Shown in pieces: positions 27,617 to 35,952 of a stretch of DNA of 64,000 nucleotides. The notes under the pieces are model-generated. The model did not search any database. It was not told the origin of the DNA and worked only from the letters and a program-made list of their open reading frames with translations. The stretch is from contig NZ_JACOMF010000029.1 of assembly GCF_014283215.1 (NCBI RefSeq), positions 1-64,000 of the forward strand, in the 5' to 3' direction. Position numbers and translations under genes: made by a program. Source of the stretch: Siccirubricoccus deserti (GTDB lineage Bacteria > Pseudomonadota > Alphaproteobacteria > Acetobacterales > Acetobacteraceae). Within the stretch, counting starts at the first letter, position 1, and each line of letters begins with the position of its first letter.

Positions 27617-28960
27617 CTACTCCTCATCCGCATAGGGGTTGCTCGTTCCCCGCAACTGCAGCCGGATCGGCACGCCGCTCATGCCGAAAGCCTCCCGGAA
27701 GCCGTTCACCAGGTAGCGGCGGTAATCCTCCGGCAGCGTCTCGGCGCGAGTGCCGAAGACCACGATGGTCGGCGGCCGCGCCTTCGGCATGGTGGCGTAG
27801 CGCAGTTTGATCCGCCGGCCCTCGACCAGTGGCGTCGGGTGGCGGGCCAGCATCGTCTCGAACCAGCGGTTCAACTCGCCGGTGCCGATGCGGCGGTTCC
27901 AAAGCGCATAGGCCTCGCGCACCGCCGGCATCAGCCGGTCCGCGCCGCGGCCGGTCTGCGCCGAGAGCGGCACCACCGGGATGCCGCGCAACTGCGTCAG
28001 GCTCGTCATGAGCGTGTCTTCCAGCCGCCGGCGCGTTGCCTCGCGATCTTCCACCGCATCCCATTTGTTGAGCGCGATGACCACCGCACGGCCCTCGCGC
28101 TCGGCGAGGCGCGCCAGCCGCAGCTCCTGCTCCTCCATGCCCAGCAGTGCATCCACTACCAGGATCGCCACCTCGCATTCCTTCAGCGCGGCGATGCTGG
28201 CGGCGGCCGACATCTTCTCCAGCGCCTGCTCGATGCGCGCCTTCTTGCGCAGCCCGGCGGTATCGACGAGGCGGACCTTGCCGCCGGTCGCATCTGTCCA
28301 TTCCACGGCGACGGAATCCCGGGTCAGCCCTGGCTCCGGCCCGGTGATCATCCGTTCCTCGCCAAGCAGCCGGTTCAGCAGGGTGGATTTGCCGGCATTG
28401 GGCCGGCCGATGATGGCAAGGCGCAGCGGCCGGTCGGCGCGGTCGCGGCTTTTCTCCTCGTCCTCATCCGGCAGGTACTCGCGCACCGCGTCATGCAACT
28501 CGCCCATGCCGTCGCCGTGCTCGGCCGAGACCGCGATCGGATCGCCGAGGCCGAGCTCATAGGCTTCCATCGCCGCATAGCCGCCAAGCCTGCCTTCGGT
28601 CTTGTTGGCGACCAGCACCACCGGCACGGGCTGCCGCCGCAGCCAGTCGGCGAAGGCGCGGTCGGCCGGAGTCAGGCCGGAGCGGGCATCGATCACGAAG
28701 AGCACCAGGTCGCTTTCGCGCACCGCCGCCTCGGAGCTGGCGCGCATGCGGCCGGCGATGGTCTCCGGCGTCGCCTCCTCGAGGCCCGCGGTGTCGAGCA
28801 GCCGTACGTTCCGGCCGGCGATCCGCGCCTCCGCTTCCTTGCGGTCGCGGGTCACGCCTGGCGTGTCGTCGACGATGGCAATCCTGCGGCCGACCAGCCG
28901 GTTGAACAGGGAGGATTTGCCGACATTGGGTCGGCCGATGATGGCGATGGTGGGAGACAT
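27617..28960 (-). CDS. der: Ribosome biogenesis GTPase Der (EngA)
   Basis: Der is a double-GTPase that assists 50S subunit assembly. The 447-residue protein has two G domains, with P-loops GRPNVGKSS near the start and GRPNAGKST near residue 190, the matching DTPG/DTAG and NKTE/NKWD motifs, and a C-terminal KH-like domain ending in RGTSNPYADEE. ATG 28960 gives the usual MSPTIAIIG start; an upstream ATG at 28978 would add six residues. It lies downstream of bamB and a YfgM-like gene, the same order as yfgM-bamB-der in E. coli. Confidence 0.97.
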   Translation of the reverse strand: MSPTIAIIGRPNVGKSSLFNRLVGRRIAIVDDTPGVTRDRKEAEARIAGRNVRLLDTAGLEEATPETIAGRMRASSEAAVRESDLVLFVIDARSGLTPADRAFADWLRRQPVPVVLVANKTEGRLGGYAAMEAYELGLGDPIAVSAEHGDGMGELHDAVREYLPDEDEEKSRDRADRPLRLAIIGRPNAGKSTLLNRLLGEERMITGPEPGLTRDSVAVEWTDATGGKVRLVDTAGLRKKARIEQALEKMSAAASIAALKECEVAILVVDALLGMEEQELRLARLAEREGRAVVIALNKWDAVEDREATRRRLEDTLMTSLTQLRGIPVVPLSAQTGRGADRLMPAVREAYALWNRRIGTGELNRWFETMLARHPTPLVEGRRIKLRYATMPKARPPTIVVFGTRAETLPEDYRRYLVNGFREAFGMSGVPIRLQLRGTSNPYADEE

Positions 28961-29039
28961 GGCGGATACATAGCGCATCCTGGCGCGGATTCATGCCTCC
29001 CTGGCCGAGGCGCCCGGTCAGGGCGCCCGGCGGCGGCGC

Positions 29040-30398
29040 TCAGCCGGCGCCGCGCAGCGCCACCAATGTTGCGTTGTCGGTCAGCAGATAGAGCGTCCCA
29101 TCGACCACCGCCGGCTGCTGGGTGCTGCCGTCGTAGAGCCGCTGCTGCCCGATGGCCTCGCCATCCGCCGGGTTCACCTCGACCAGCTGGCCATGGTTGC
29201 CGGCGGCCAGGATCCGCCCGCCGGCCAGCACCGGCGCGCCCCAGGTGATCGGGTCGCGCCGCTTCGCCTCGTTGCGGTAGCGGCCGAGCGGGCGCAGCCA
29301 GCGTACCCTGCCGTCGTCACGGCCGAGGCAGACCAGGTCGCCGCCGGTGGTCAGCAGGAAGACGCTGTCCCCCGCCACCCAGGGGGTCTCGGCCGAGGCC
29401 ACCTCACGCTCCCACAGCCGGCGGCCGGAGCGCAGGTCGATGGCGATGGTGATGCCGCCGAGGCCGCTGGCGTAGACCCGGTTGCGGTCGATCACTGGCA
29501 TGGCGGTGATGGCGGAGATATCCGCCAGCCCGCCGCCGCGTGCCGAGGCCAGGGTCTCGCTCCAGATCGCCCGGCCATCCGAGGTGCGGATCGCCGCCAG
29601 CTCGCCGGAGGCGAAGCCGGCGACCACGACCTCGCCCTCCACCGCCGGGGCTGGCAGGCCGAGTGCCATGGTGATGGTCGGCTGCGCCCGGTAGGTCCAG
29701 ACCCGGCTGCCATCCTCGGTCGAGAGCGCCAGCAGCTGGTTCTCGGTGGTCGGGATGTAGATGCGGTTGCCGACCACGGTCGGTGCGCCGCGGCAGGGCG
29801 CCGGCAGCGCCATCCGCCAGCGGATCGTCCCGTCGCCCGGCTCCACCGCCAGCATCTCGGCGAGGCCGGTGGCGACGTAGAGCGTGCCATCGGCAAAGCC
29901 GAGGCCAGCGCCGAGCGCGCCATCCCGCTCCTTCTCTGGCCTGGTGTCGAGCGACCAGCGGCGGCGGCCGGTGCCGGCATCGATGGCGGTGACCTCGCCA
30001 TACGCATCGGCGGCGAAGGCCGTGCCGCCGGCGACGATCGGCGGCGAGACCAGCCGGCGGCGATAGGCGCTGCCGGTGCCGATGGAGCTTCGCCAAGCCT
30101 CGCGCAGCCCGGTGCCGAGCGCCGGATGGCCCGGCGCATGGTTGGCGGTGCCACCGGCCAGCGGCCATTCGGTGCGCGGCTCGGCCGGTGGCACGGTCAC
30201 CGGGCGGGTCTCGCCCTCATCGACGCCGAGCGGCCGTTCCGCCGCCAGCACCGGCCGGCGCTCGCCGGGCAGAGGCCGCTTGCTCTCGCCGAAGATGCCG
30301 TCGATCGTGTCGCCGAGGGATTCGCAGCCGGCCAGCAGGCCGGCGCCGCCCAATAGCGCAGCCCTTCGGGTAACGCCCCGCATGCCTTTCTCCCGCAT
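29040..30398 (-). CDS. bamB: BamB-like PQQ-repeat beta-propeller lipoprotein
   Basis: BamB is an outer-membrane lipoprotein of the BAM complex that folds beta-barrel proteins. The 452-residue protein has a signal with the lipobox LLAGC (Cys at ~25) and then eight PQQ-type propeller blades with repeated W/G signatures such as TGRRRWSLDT, DGTIRWRMAL and DGRVRWLRPL. It starts at ATG 30398, overlapping the upstream stop as TGATG. Its location between a YfgM-like gene and der is diagnostic. Confidence 0.93.
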   Translation of the reverse strand: MREKGMRGVTRRAALLGGAGLLAGCESLGDTIDGIFGESKRPLPGERRPVLAAERPLGVDEGETRPVTVPPAEPRTEWPLAGGTANHAPGHPALGTGLREAWRSSIGTGSAYRRRLVSPPIVAGGTAFAADAYGEVTAIDAGTGRRRWSLDTRPEKERDGALGAGLGFADGTLYVATGLAEMLAVEPGDGTIRWRMALPAPCRGAPTVVGNRIYIPTTENQLLALSTEDGSRVWTYRAQPTITMALGLPAPAVEGEVVVAGFASGELAAIRTSDGRAIWSETLASARGGGLADISAITAMPVIDRNRVYASGLGGITIAIDLRSGRRLWEREVASAETPWVAGDSVFLLTTGGDLVCLGRDDGRVRWLRPLGRYRNEAKRRDPITWGAPVLAGGRILAAGNHGQLVEVNPADGEAIGQQRLYDGSTQQPAVVDGTLYLLTDNATLVALRGAG

Positions 30399-31066
30399 CA
30401 GCCGCCAAGCCCTGCCAGCAGCCGGGTTGCCCGCTCCCTTACACCCTGCGGTGCTTGCGAGTCGCCGGCGAGGGCGGTGAGGCGCTGCCTCGCCGCCTCG
30501 GTCTCGCCCCGCTTCAGTGCCGCCAGGGCGCGAATCTCCTCGGCCGAGGCCCGCCAGGGGCCGTCGGCCAGCGGCGCCAGCCGCGCCTCGATCGCCGCCG
30601 GATCGCCGCTGTCGAGTGCATGCAGCGCCCACATCAGGGTGGCGAGGTCGCGGTACAGCGGATCGCTGGCGGTGTCGCGCGAGGCCTGGTCCCAGGTGGC
30701 GAGGGCGGCATCGCGCTCGCCGACCTCCGCCTCCAGCGCCGCAGCGCGCAGCCGGGCCAGGGTCCGGTAGCCGCCTGGCGCCTCGGCGGCGACGGCGGCG
30801 AAGCGCTCGGCGGCGGATTTCAGCGCGGCCACGCGGTTGGCCGCCTCGCCTCCCGCCGGCACCTCCGCGGCGTGGGCGGCGGCGAGGTAGCGTTCAGCGG
30901 CAGCGGCGCTCTCGCGGGCTTCCCACCAGCGCCAACCCTGCAGGCCGGCGACGCCGAGGATCACCAGCACCGCCAGTCCGATCAGCACCCCGCCATAGCG
31001 CGAGAGCAGGCGGCGGGCGCGCTCGGCGCGGAGATCTTCCTCCACCTCGTCGAAGATATCGGCCAC
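30398..31066 (-). CDS. YfgM-like TPR membrane protein
   Basis: The 222-residue protein has a short cytoplasmic head (ADIFDEVEEDLRAERARR), one membrane segment (~residues 26-46) and a periplasmic TPR-type helical domain. This matches the TPR_21/YfgM family, an accessory factor of the Sec-periplasmic chaperone network in E. coli. GTG 31066 is preferred because AGGGAG lies eight bases upstream; ATG 31090 has none. It overlaps bamB and leads the bamB-der cluster. Confidence 0.88.
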   Translation of the reverse strand: MADIFDEVEEDLRAERARRLLSRYGGVLIGLAVLVILGVAGLQGWRWWEARESAAAAERYLAAAHAAEVPAGGEAANRVAALKSAAERFAAVAAEAPGGYRTLARLRAAALEAEVGERDAALATWDQASRDTASDPLYRDLATLMWALHALDSGDPAAIEARLAPLADGPWRASAEEIRALAALKRGETEAARQRLTALAGDSQAPQGVRERATRLLAGLGG

Positions 31067-31223
31067 GCGGCGGGCTCCCTGGGGCAGCATATGGCGGCGC
31101 GGCGGCGCTGCCCGAAGAATTTGGCCTGGCGGAGGTCGCGACGTGGCGGAACATTCGCCGGCAGGCGCGGTGCATAGCAGCCCCTTGGCGGGGCGTTAAG
31201 CCCGGGCGGGTTTCACTGCGGGC

Positions 31224-31763
31224 ATGGCGATCCGTCCCATGTCGCTCCTCTGCGCCCTGTTCCTGGCCGGCTGCGAGTCGGCGATGCCGGTGACCGCTGG
31301 CCTTTTCATCGGCAACATCGCCTCGGTTACCACCATCGGGCGGACCCTGCCGGATGCGGCGGTGTCGCTCGTCACCGGGCGGGATTGCTCGCTGGTCCGG
31401 CTCGACCGCGGGCAAAGCTATTGCCGGGCGGAGGAGCCGCCGCCGGTGCCGCAACCCTATTGCACCCGCTCGATCGGGCGGGTCGATTGCTGGCGGAGCC
31501 CGCCGCTCGCCATCCCGCCGCAGCCGGGGGTGGCGGATGGCAGGGCGGTGCTGACCGCGGCCCAGGAGGCGCATCGGACCCGGCGTTGGCCAGGGCTTTG
31601 GTCGAGCCCGCCCACGCCGGTCGAGGCCCGGGCGGCAGCGCCGGCCGCCGCGACGGCACCGGTCGCCGCGCCTGCCCTGACCGCAGCGCCACCAGCACCC
31701 GCCGTGCCGCCGCCCCACGCAGCCCTGGAGCCGATCGCCGCGCCACCGCCGGCGGCGCCGTAA
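31224..31763 (+). CDS. Putative lipoprotein with Pro/Ala-rich tail
   Basis: The 179-residue product has a lipoprotein signal with lipobox FLAGC (Cys17) and a second hydrophobic stretch at ~23-40. A conserved core follows (DCSLVRLDRGQSYC and YCTRSIGRVDCW) containing four cysteines that could form disulfides. The last ~50 residues are low-complexity Ala/Pro. No enzyme motif is seen. It is convergent with the aminopeptidase gene, with stops only 19 bases apart. A cell-envelope role is likely; function unknown. Confidence 0.75.
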   Translation: MAIRPMSLLCALFLAGCESAMPVTAGLFIGNIASVTTIGRTLPDAAVSLVTGRDCSLVRLDRGQSYCRAEEPPPVPQPYCTRSIGRVDCWRSPPLAIPPQPGVADGRAVLTAAQEAHRTRRWPGLWSSPPTPVEARAAAPAAATAPVAAPALTAAPPAPAVPPPHAALEPIAAPPPAAP

Positions 31764-31782
31764 CGGATGGGCGCTGCCGGAA

Positions 31783-33573
31783 TCAGCCCGGCGGCAGGGG
31801 CGCGCAGGCCGCCGCGAGCCATGTCGCGGTCGCCGGGTCGCAATGCGGCGCCACCTCGGCCAGCACCCGGGCGTGATAGGCATCCACCTGCGCCCGCTCC
31901 GCCGGGGTTAACAGGCGGGGCAGGATCAGTGCCCGGTCATAGGGGGCGAGGGTCAGGGTCTCGAATTCCAGGAAGGGCTTCACCTGGTCAGGCCGTGCCG
32001 TGGCCGGCTGCACCAGCAGCAGGTTCTCGATGCGGATGCCGTACTGCCCCGGCAGGTAGTAGCCCGGTTCATCCGAGAGGATCATCCCCGCTGCCAGCGG
32101 CACCACCTTGGCGGTGCGGCTGAAGGCCACCGGCCCCTCATGCACCGAGAGGAAGCTGCCGACGCCATGGCCGGTGCCATGGTCGAAATCCAGCCCCGCC
32201 TCCCACAACGGGCGGCGGGCGATGGCATCGAGGTGCGGCCCGGCAACGCCCTGCGGGAAGCGCAGCGCGGCCAGCGCCAGATGGCCCTGCAGCACTCTTG
32301 TATATCTCTCCCGCAGCAGTTCGGGCGCCGGGCCGGGACCGGTCCAAAGGGTGCGGGTCACGTCGGTGGTGCCGTCGCGGAACTGCCCGCCGCTGTCGAT
32401 CAGATAGCATTCATCGGGGCGAATCGCCCGGTTGCTTTCGGGCGTCACGCGGTAGTGGACGATGGCCCCATGCTCGCCGGCGCCGCTGATCGCCGGAAAG
32501 CTCTCGCCGTGGAACAGCTCCAGCGCGCGGCGGAAGGCCAGGAGTTGGGCGGCGGCGCTCAGCTCGGTCTCCCGCCCGGTAGGGGCGGCGGCGGCGAACC
32601 AGGCGAGGAAGCGGGCCAGCGCCACCGCGTCGCGGCGATGCGCGGCGCGGGCGCCCTCCTGCTCCACCGGATTCTTGCAGGCGCGGGGCAGCCGCACCGG
32701 GTCGTCGCCGGCCGCCACCGTGGCACCGGCCTCGCGCAGCGTCTGGGCGAACCAAGCCGGCGTCGCCTCCGGGTCCAGCCGCACCGTCTTGCCAGCGAGG
32801 CCTCGCAGCGCCGCCGGCAGTTCGGCCCGCGGCCGCACCACCACGTCATTGCCGAGGTGTGCCCGCGTCTCCGGCGGCACCTTGCCAGGGTCCATGTAGA
32901 CCTCGGCGCTGGCGTCGGCGCGCAGCAGGGTGAAGCCGAGGGCGAGGGGGGTGTTCTCCAGGTCGCCGCCGCGCAGGTTGAGCAGCCAGGCGAGGGAATG
33001 CGCATCGGCCAGCACCGCGGCATCCTCCCCGGCGGCCTTCAGCACGGCGGCGGCCTCGGCGCGCTTCTCGGCGGCAGGCTTGCCGGCGAAGCGCAGCGGG
33101 TGGGGCAGGGCAGGGGCGGCAGGCGGCGCCGGGCGGTCGGCCCAGATCGCATCCAGCGGGTTGGCCGGCAGCGGTACGAAGGTGAGGCTTGGCCGGGCCA
33201 TCCGGGCCAGCGCTGCCTCGGCATGCAGCCAGGGATCGTAGCCGATCCGGCGGCCGGCGGCGTGCTCGGCCAGCCAGTCGCCGACCGGATGCTCCGTGGT
33301 GTGGCGTTGCTCCCAGAGCGTGGTGTCGGTCTGCTGTGCCGCCTGGGTGGTGTAGCGGCCATCGGTGAACAGCGCGGCTCCGGGAGACAAACCTTCAGCC
33401 AGCACCACGGCAAGGCCGGCACTGCCGGTGAAGCCGGTGAGCCAGGCAAGGCGCTCGCCGGAGGCCGGGACGTATTCGCCGAGATGTTCATCGGCGCGTG
33501 GCACCAGGAAGCCATCGACGCCGGCGCGGGCCAGTTCGGCGCGAAGGGCGGAGAGGCGTTCAGCGGGGGACAT
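31783..33573 (-). CDS. Xaa-Pro aminopeptidase (M24 family, AmpP-like, 596 aa)
   Basis: Aminopeptidase P removes an N-terminal residue preceding proline. The 596-residue protein is of the long three-domain type: two creatinase-like N-terminal domains and a C-terminal pita-bread domain. Metal ligands are visible in order: Asp in LIDSGGQFRDGTTD, a second Asp in the same motif, His in GHGVGSFLSVHEGP, and Glu in SDEPGYY and GIRIENLL. ATG 33573 has AAGGAG six bases upstream. It is cytoplasmic, with no signal. Confidence 0.94.
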   Translation of the reverse strand: MSPAERLSALRAELARAGVDGFLVPRADEHLGEYVPASGERLAWLTGFTGSAGLAVVLAEGLSPGAALFTDGRYTTQAAQQTDTTLWEQRHTTEHPVGDWLAEHAAGRRIGYDPWLHAEAALARMARPSLTFVPLPANPLDAIWADRPAPPAAPALPHPLRFAGKPAAEKRAEAAAVLKAAGEDAAVLADAHSLAWLLNLRGGDLENTPLALGFTLLRADASAEVYMDPGKVPPETRAHLGNDVVVRPRAELPAALRGLAGKTVRLDPEATPAWFAQTLREAGATVAAGDDPVRLPRACKNPVEQEGARAAHRRDAVALARFLAWFAAAAPTGRETELSAAAQLLAFRRALELFHGESFPAISGAGEHGAIVHYRVTPESNRAIRPDECYLIDSGGQFRDGTTDVTRTLWTGPGPAPELLRERYTRVLQGHLALAALRFPQGVAGPHLDAIARRPLWEAGLDFDHGTGHGVGSFLSVHEGPVAFSRTAKVVPLAAGMILSDEPGYYLPGQYGIRIENLLLVQPATARPDQVKPFLEFETLTLAPYDRALILPRLLTPAERAQVDAYHARVLAEVAPHCDPATATWLAAACAPLPPG

Positions 33574-33662
33574 CGGCAACTCCTTACGACTTACTTAAGC
33601 AATTTTGTGGGCTCTCACACGAAGTCCCGCGCTGGGCGCATGGCTTCCCTTCCGCTTTCGCG

Positions 33663-33692
33663 CTGACCCGAAACCGTACCCGTTACTATATT
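33663..33692 (+). promoter_or_regulatory. Candidate sigma-70 promoter for the DUF1127 gene
   Basis: CTGACC (33663-33668) and TATATT (33687-33692) are separated by 18 bases. The predicted start lies about 50 bases before ATG 33751. The AT-rich -10 stands out in a GC-rich context. Confidence 0.45.
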
Positions 33693-33750
33693 TGTGCAGC
33701 GCAGCATCGGGCCGATCCGGTCCGGCTCGCCAGGAATCGGAACGCTAGCC

Positions 33751-34026
33751 ATGCCCGCCCATTTCACCAAATCCGAAGCCTCGTACCTCCTGCCCGCAAC
33801 CCCCGTCGCCGATCAGGTCGAGGCGATCCGTCTGGCGGCCAGCCGGGCGCGCGATGCCGCGGCGATGCACGGCGTAGCGCGGTTCGTTGACCGTGTGCTC
33901 GGCTGGCCGGCCCGAATTCGGGCGCGAGCCGAACTCGCCGCCCTGAGCGAGCGCGAACTGTCGGATATCGGGCTGACCCGAGGCGACATCGACCGCGTCG
34001 CCGATGGGGCATTCGACGGCCGCTGA
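33751..34026 (+). CDS. DUF1127 domain-containing small protein
   Basis: The 91-residue protein carries a C-terminal DUF1127 (YjiS-like) motif: RARAELAALSERELSDIGLT followed by RGDID. DUF1127 proteins are small, Arg-rich and often stress- or phosphate-responsive; some bind RNA. The N-terminal ~45 residues are variable and helical. ATG 33751 is used; upstream in-frame codons from 33694 fall in the predicted 5' end of the transcript. The gene is single, flanked by a divergent aminopeptidase gene and a gene-free stretch. Confidence 0.82.
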   Translation: MPAHFTKSEASYLLPATPVADQVEAIRLAASRARDAAAMHGVARFVDRVLGWPARIRARAELAALSERELSDIGLTRGDIDRVADGAFDGR

Positions 34027-34389
34027 GGCCCCCGCTGGTATCGGCTGAAGTATCCATTGATGGCTTCGCCCCGGTTGGATTTGCGTTCAACCCGCTGGGG
34101 GGACAAGCGTCTCCCCAGACGGCGGCCTGAGTTCGGGAGCGGCTCGAACAGCCGCCTCATGGGCCAGGAGCCGACGGCGGCTCTGCCTCCGGTCTCGAAT
34201 GCGTCGCGGCTCTTGTTGGCGCTTCCGGAGTTCTGATCTTGGACATCGGGTTGAACAGCGCCTTCAGGATCAAAGGGTGGTCCGGGGGATTGCCTCTGGC
34301 ACTCGCGTACTACCCCTGCCCCTGCCGCATGGCAGGGTCGGCGTTTGTCGCGCTTGCGAAGGAATCACCGCGCCGGGTGTGATACGTTC
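34027..34389. other. Gene-free stretch
   Basis: No gene with coding character was found in these 363 bases. Small inverted repeats occur (for example GGGGA/TCCCC near 34097-34116), which may end the DUF1127 transcript. The promoter of the following MFS gene presumably lies at the right end. Confidence 0.4.
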
Positions 34390-35583
34390 ATGCCCGTAGC
34401 CGTCTGGACCATCGTCGCCGCCGCCGCCGCTTCCATCAGCCTGGCGCTGGGAATGCGGCAAACCTTCGGCCTTTTCCTGCTGCCGCTCTCGGCGGAGCAG
34501 GGGATTTCCCCGGCTGTCCTCGGCATCGCCGTCGCCTTCCACAACCTGGTCTGGGGCCTGTCGCAGCCGATCACCGGCGCGCTGGCGGACCGCCACGGCG
34601 CCGGCCGGGTGATGGCCGGCGGGGCGTTGCTGCTCTCGGCCGGGCTGGCGCTACCCGCGCTGCTGCCCAATGCCGTGGCGGTGCTGTTCGGCATCGGCGT
34701 CCTCACCGGCATCGGCGTGTCCTGCTGCGGCACCGGCGCGGCGCTGGCCGCGGTCGGCCGCGCCGTGACGCCGGAGAAGCGCGGCGAGATGATCGGCTTG
34801 GCCAGCGCCGGTGGATCGCTTGGCCAGGCGGCGCTGGTGCCGGTGGCGCAGAGCCTGATCGGCGGAGTGGGCGCGGTGGCGACCCTCGGCATCCTTGCGG
34901 CGACCTTGCTGCTGATCGTACCGATCTCCCGCGCCATCGAATGGCGGGCGCCGATCGAGACCAGCGGGCCGCGTGCCACAGGGCTTGCCGGGCTGCCGGC
35001 GCTGGCGCGGTCGGCGCTGGCGGACCGCAATTTCGCCCTGCTGACTCTCGGCTTCTTCGCCTGCGGCTTCCAACTCGCCTTCCTGACCATGCACCTGCCG
35101 AGCCATATCGCGGTCTGCGGCCTGCCGGCCGGGCTTGGCGCCACCGCGCTGATGACGGTCGGGCTGTTCAACATCCCGGGCAGCTGGCTGTGCGGCAAGA
35201 TCAGCACCTACATACGGCCGGAGCAGGCGCTGGGCTGGATCTACGCGGTGCGCAGCGTCGCCATCGCCTGCTTCGCTTTCACCACCCCTACGCCGGCCGG
35301 CACGGTGGTCTTCGCTGCGGTGATGGGCTTCGTCTGGCTCGGCTCCATCCCGCTGACCAATGCGGCGATCGCCCAGCGGTTCGGGGTGGCCGACCTGGGT
35401 GCGCTCTATGGAGTGTGCTTCCTCAGCCATCAGCTTGGCGGCTTCCTCGGCGCCGGTGCGGGGGCGCTGCTGCTGGAGTATGCCGGCAGCTACGCGGCCT
35501 TCTGGCCGGTGATGGTGGCGATCGGGATGCTGGCGAGCGGGCTGAACTGGATCATCCGCCCACCGGCACGGGCACTGGCCTGA
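34390..35583 (+). CDS. Major facilitator superfamily transporter
   Basis: This 397-residue protein has 12 predicted membrane helices. The MFS motif A appears after helix 2 as GALADRHGAGRVMAGG, with the acid and Arg residues in place. The oxalate/formate- or NarK-like helices AVGRAVTPEKRGEMIGLASAG and GVADLGALYGVCFLSHQLGGF are also typical of MFS carriers of the YbfB/OFA-like type. ATG 34390 gives the usual length; no strong binding site is seen. No neighbour reveals the substrate. Confidence 0.88.
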   Translation: MPVAVWTIVAAAAASISLALGMRQTFGLFLLPLSAEQGISPAVLGIAVAFHNLVWGLSQPITGALADRHGAGRVMAGGALLLSAGLALPALLPNAVAVLFGIGVLTGIGVSCCGTGAALAAVGRAVTPEKRGEMIGLASAGGSLGQAALVPVAQSLIGGVGAVATLGILAATLLLIVPISRAIEWRAPIETSGPRATGLAGLPALARSALADRNFALLTLGFFACGFQLAFLTMHLPSHIAVCGLPAGLGATALMTVGLFNIPGSWLCGKISTYIRPEQALGWIYAVRSVAIACFAFTTPTPAGTVVFAAVMGFVWLGSIPLTNAAIAQRFGVADLGALYGVCFLSHQLGGFLGAGAGALLLEYAGSYAAFWPVMVAIGMLASGLNWIIRPPARALA

Positions 35584-35952
35584 GGCAGTTGCGGGTACCG
35601 AATCCCGGATATCAGATTACATTTTATAACGTACTTGCTGCCATGATGAACGCCGGCAAGCCGTCGGCGCATCGCATGGCAGCGCCGATCCGGTCAGCCC
35701 TGGGCCGTCGCCGTAGCAGCGAGGCTGCGGAGGACTTTAGGCTGACCGCAGGCCCGTTTCCCTGAACACTGGGTCATCTCTTCCCACACCAAATGGCAGT
35801 GAGCAGCCGCGGATGGCGCATCCTGGTGCGGCGGCGTTCCGAGGAGCCTGCTATGGCTAGGCTGGGCTGAAAGACGCGCCGGCGTCCTACTGGCCTGGAA
35901 CCAAGACCAGCGAATGGCAGAAACAGAATAAGAACCATCGAAGGGGCGAGGA
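35584..35952. other. Gene-free stretch with an AT-rich patch
   Basis: No supported gene lies in these 369 bases. An AT-rich patch at 35608-35637 includes ATTTTATAAC, atypical of the surrounding GC-rich DNA. It could hold a promoter, but no good -35 element sits at the right distance. The stretch separates two unrelated transporter genes. Confidence 0.4.
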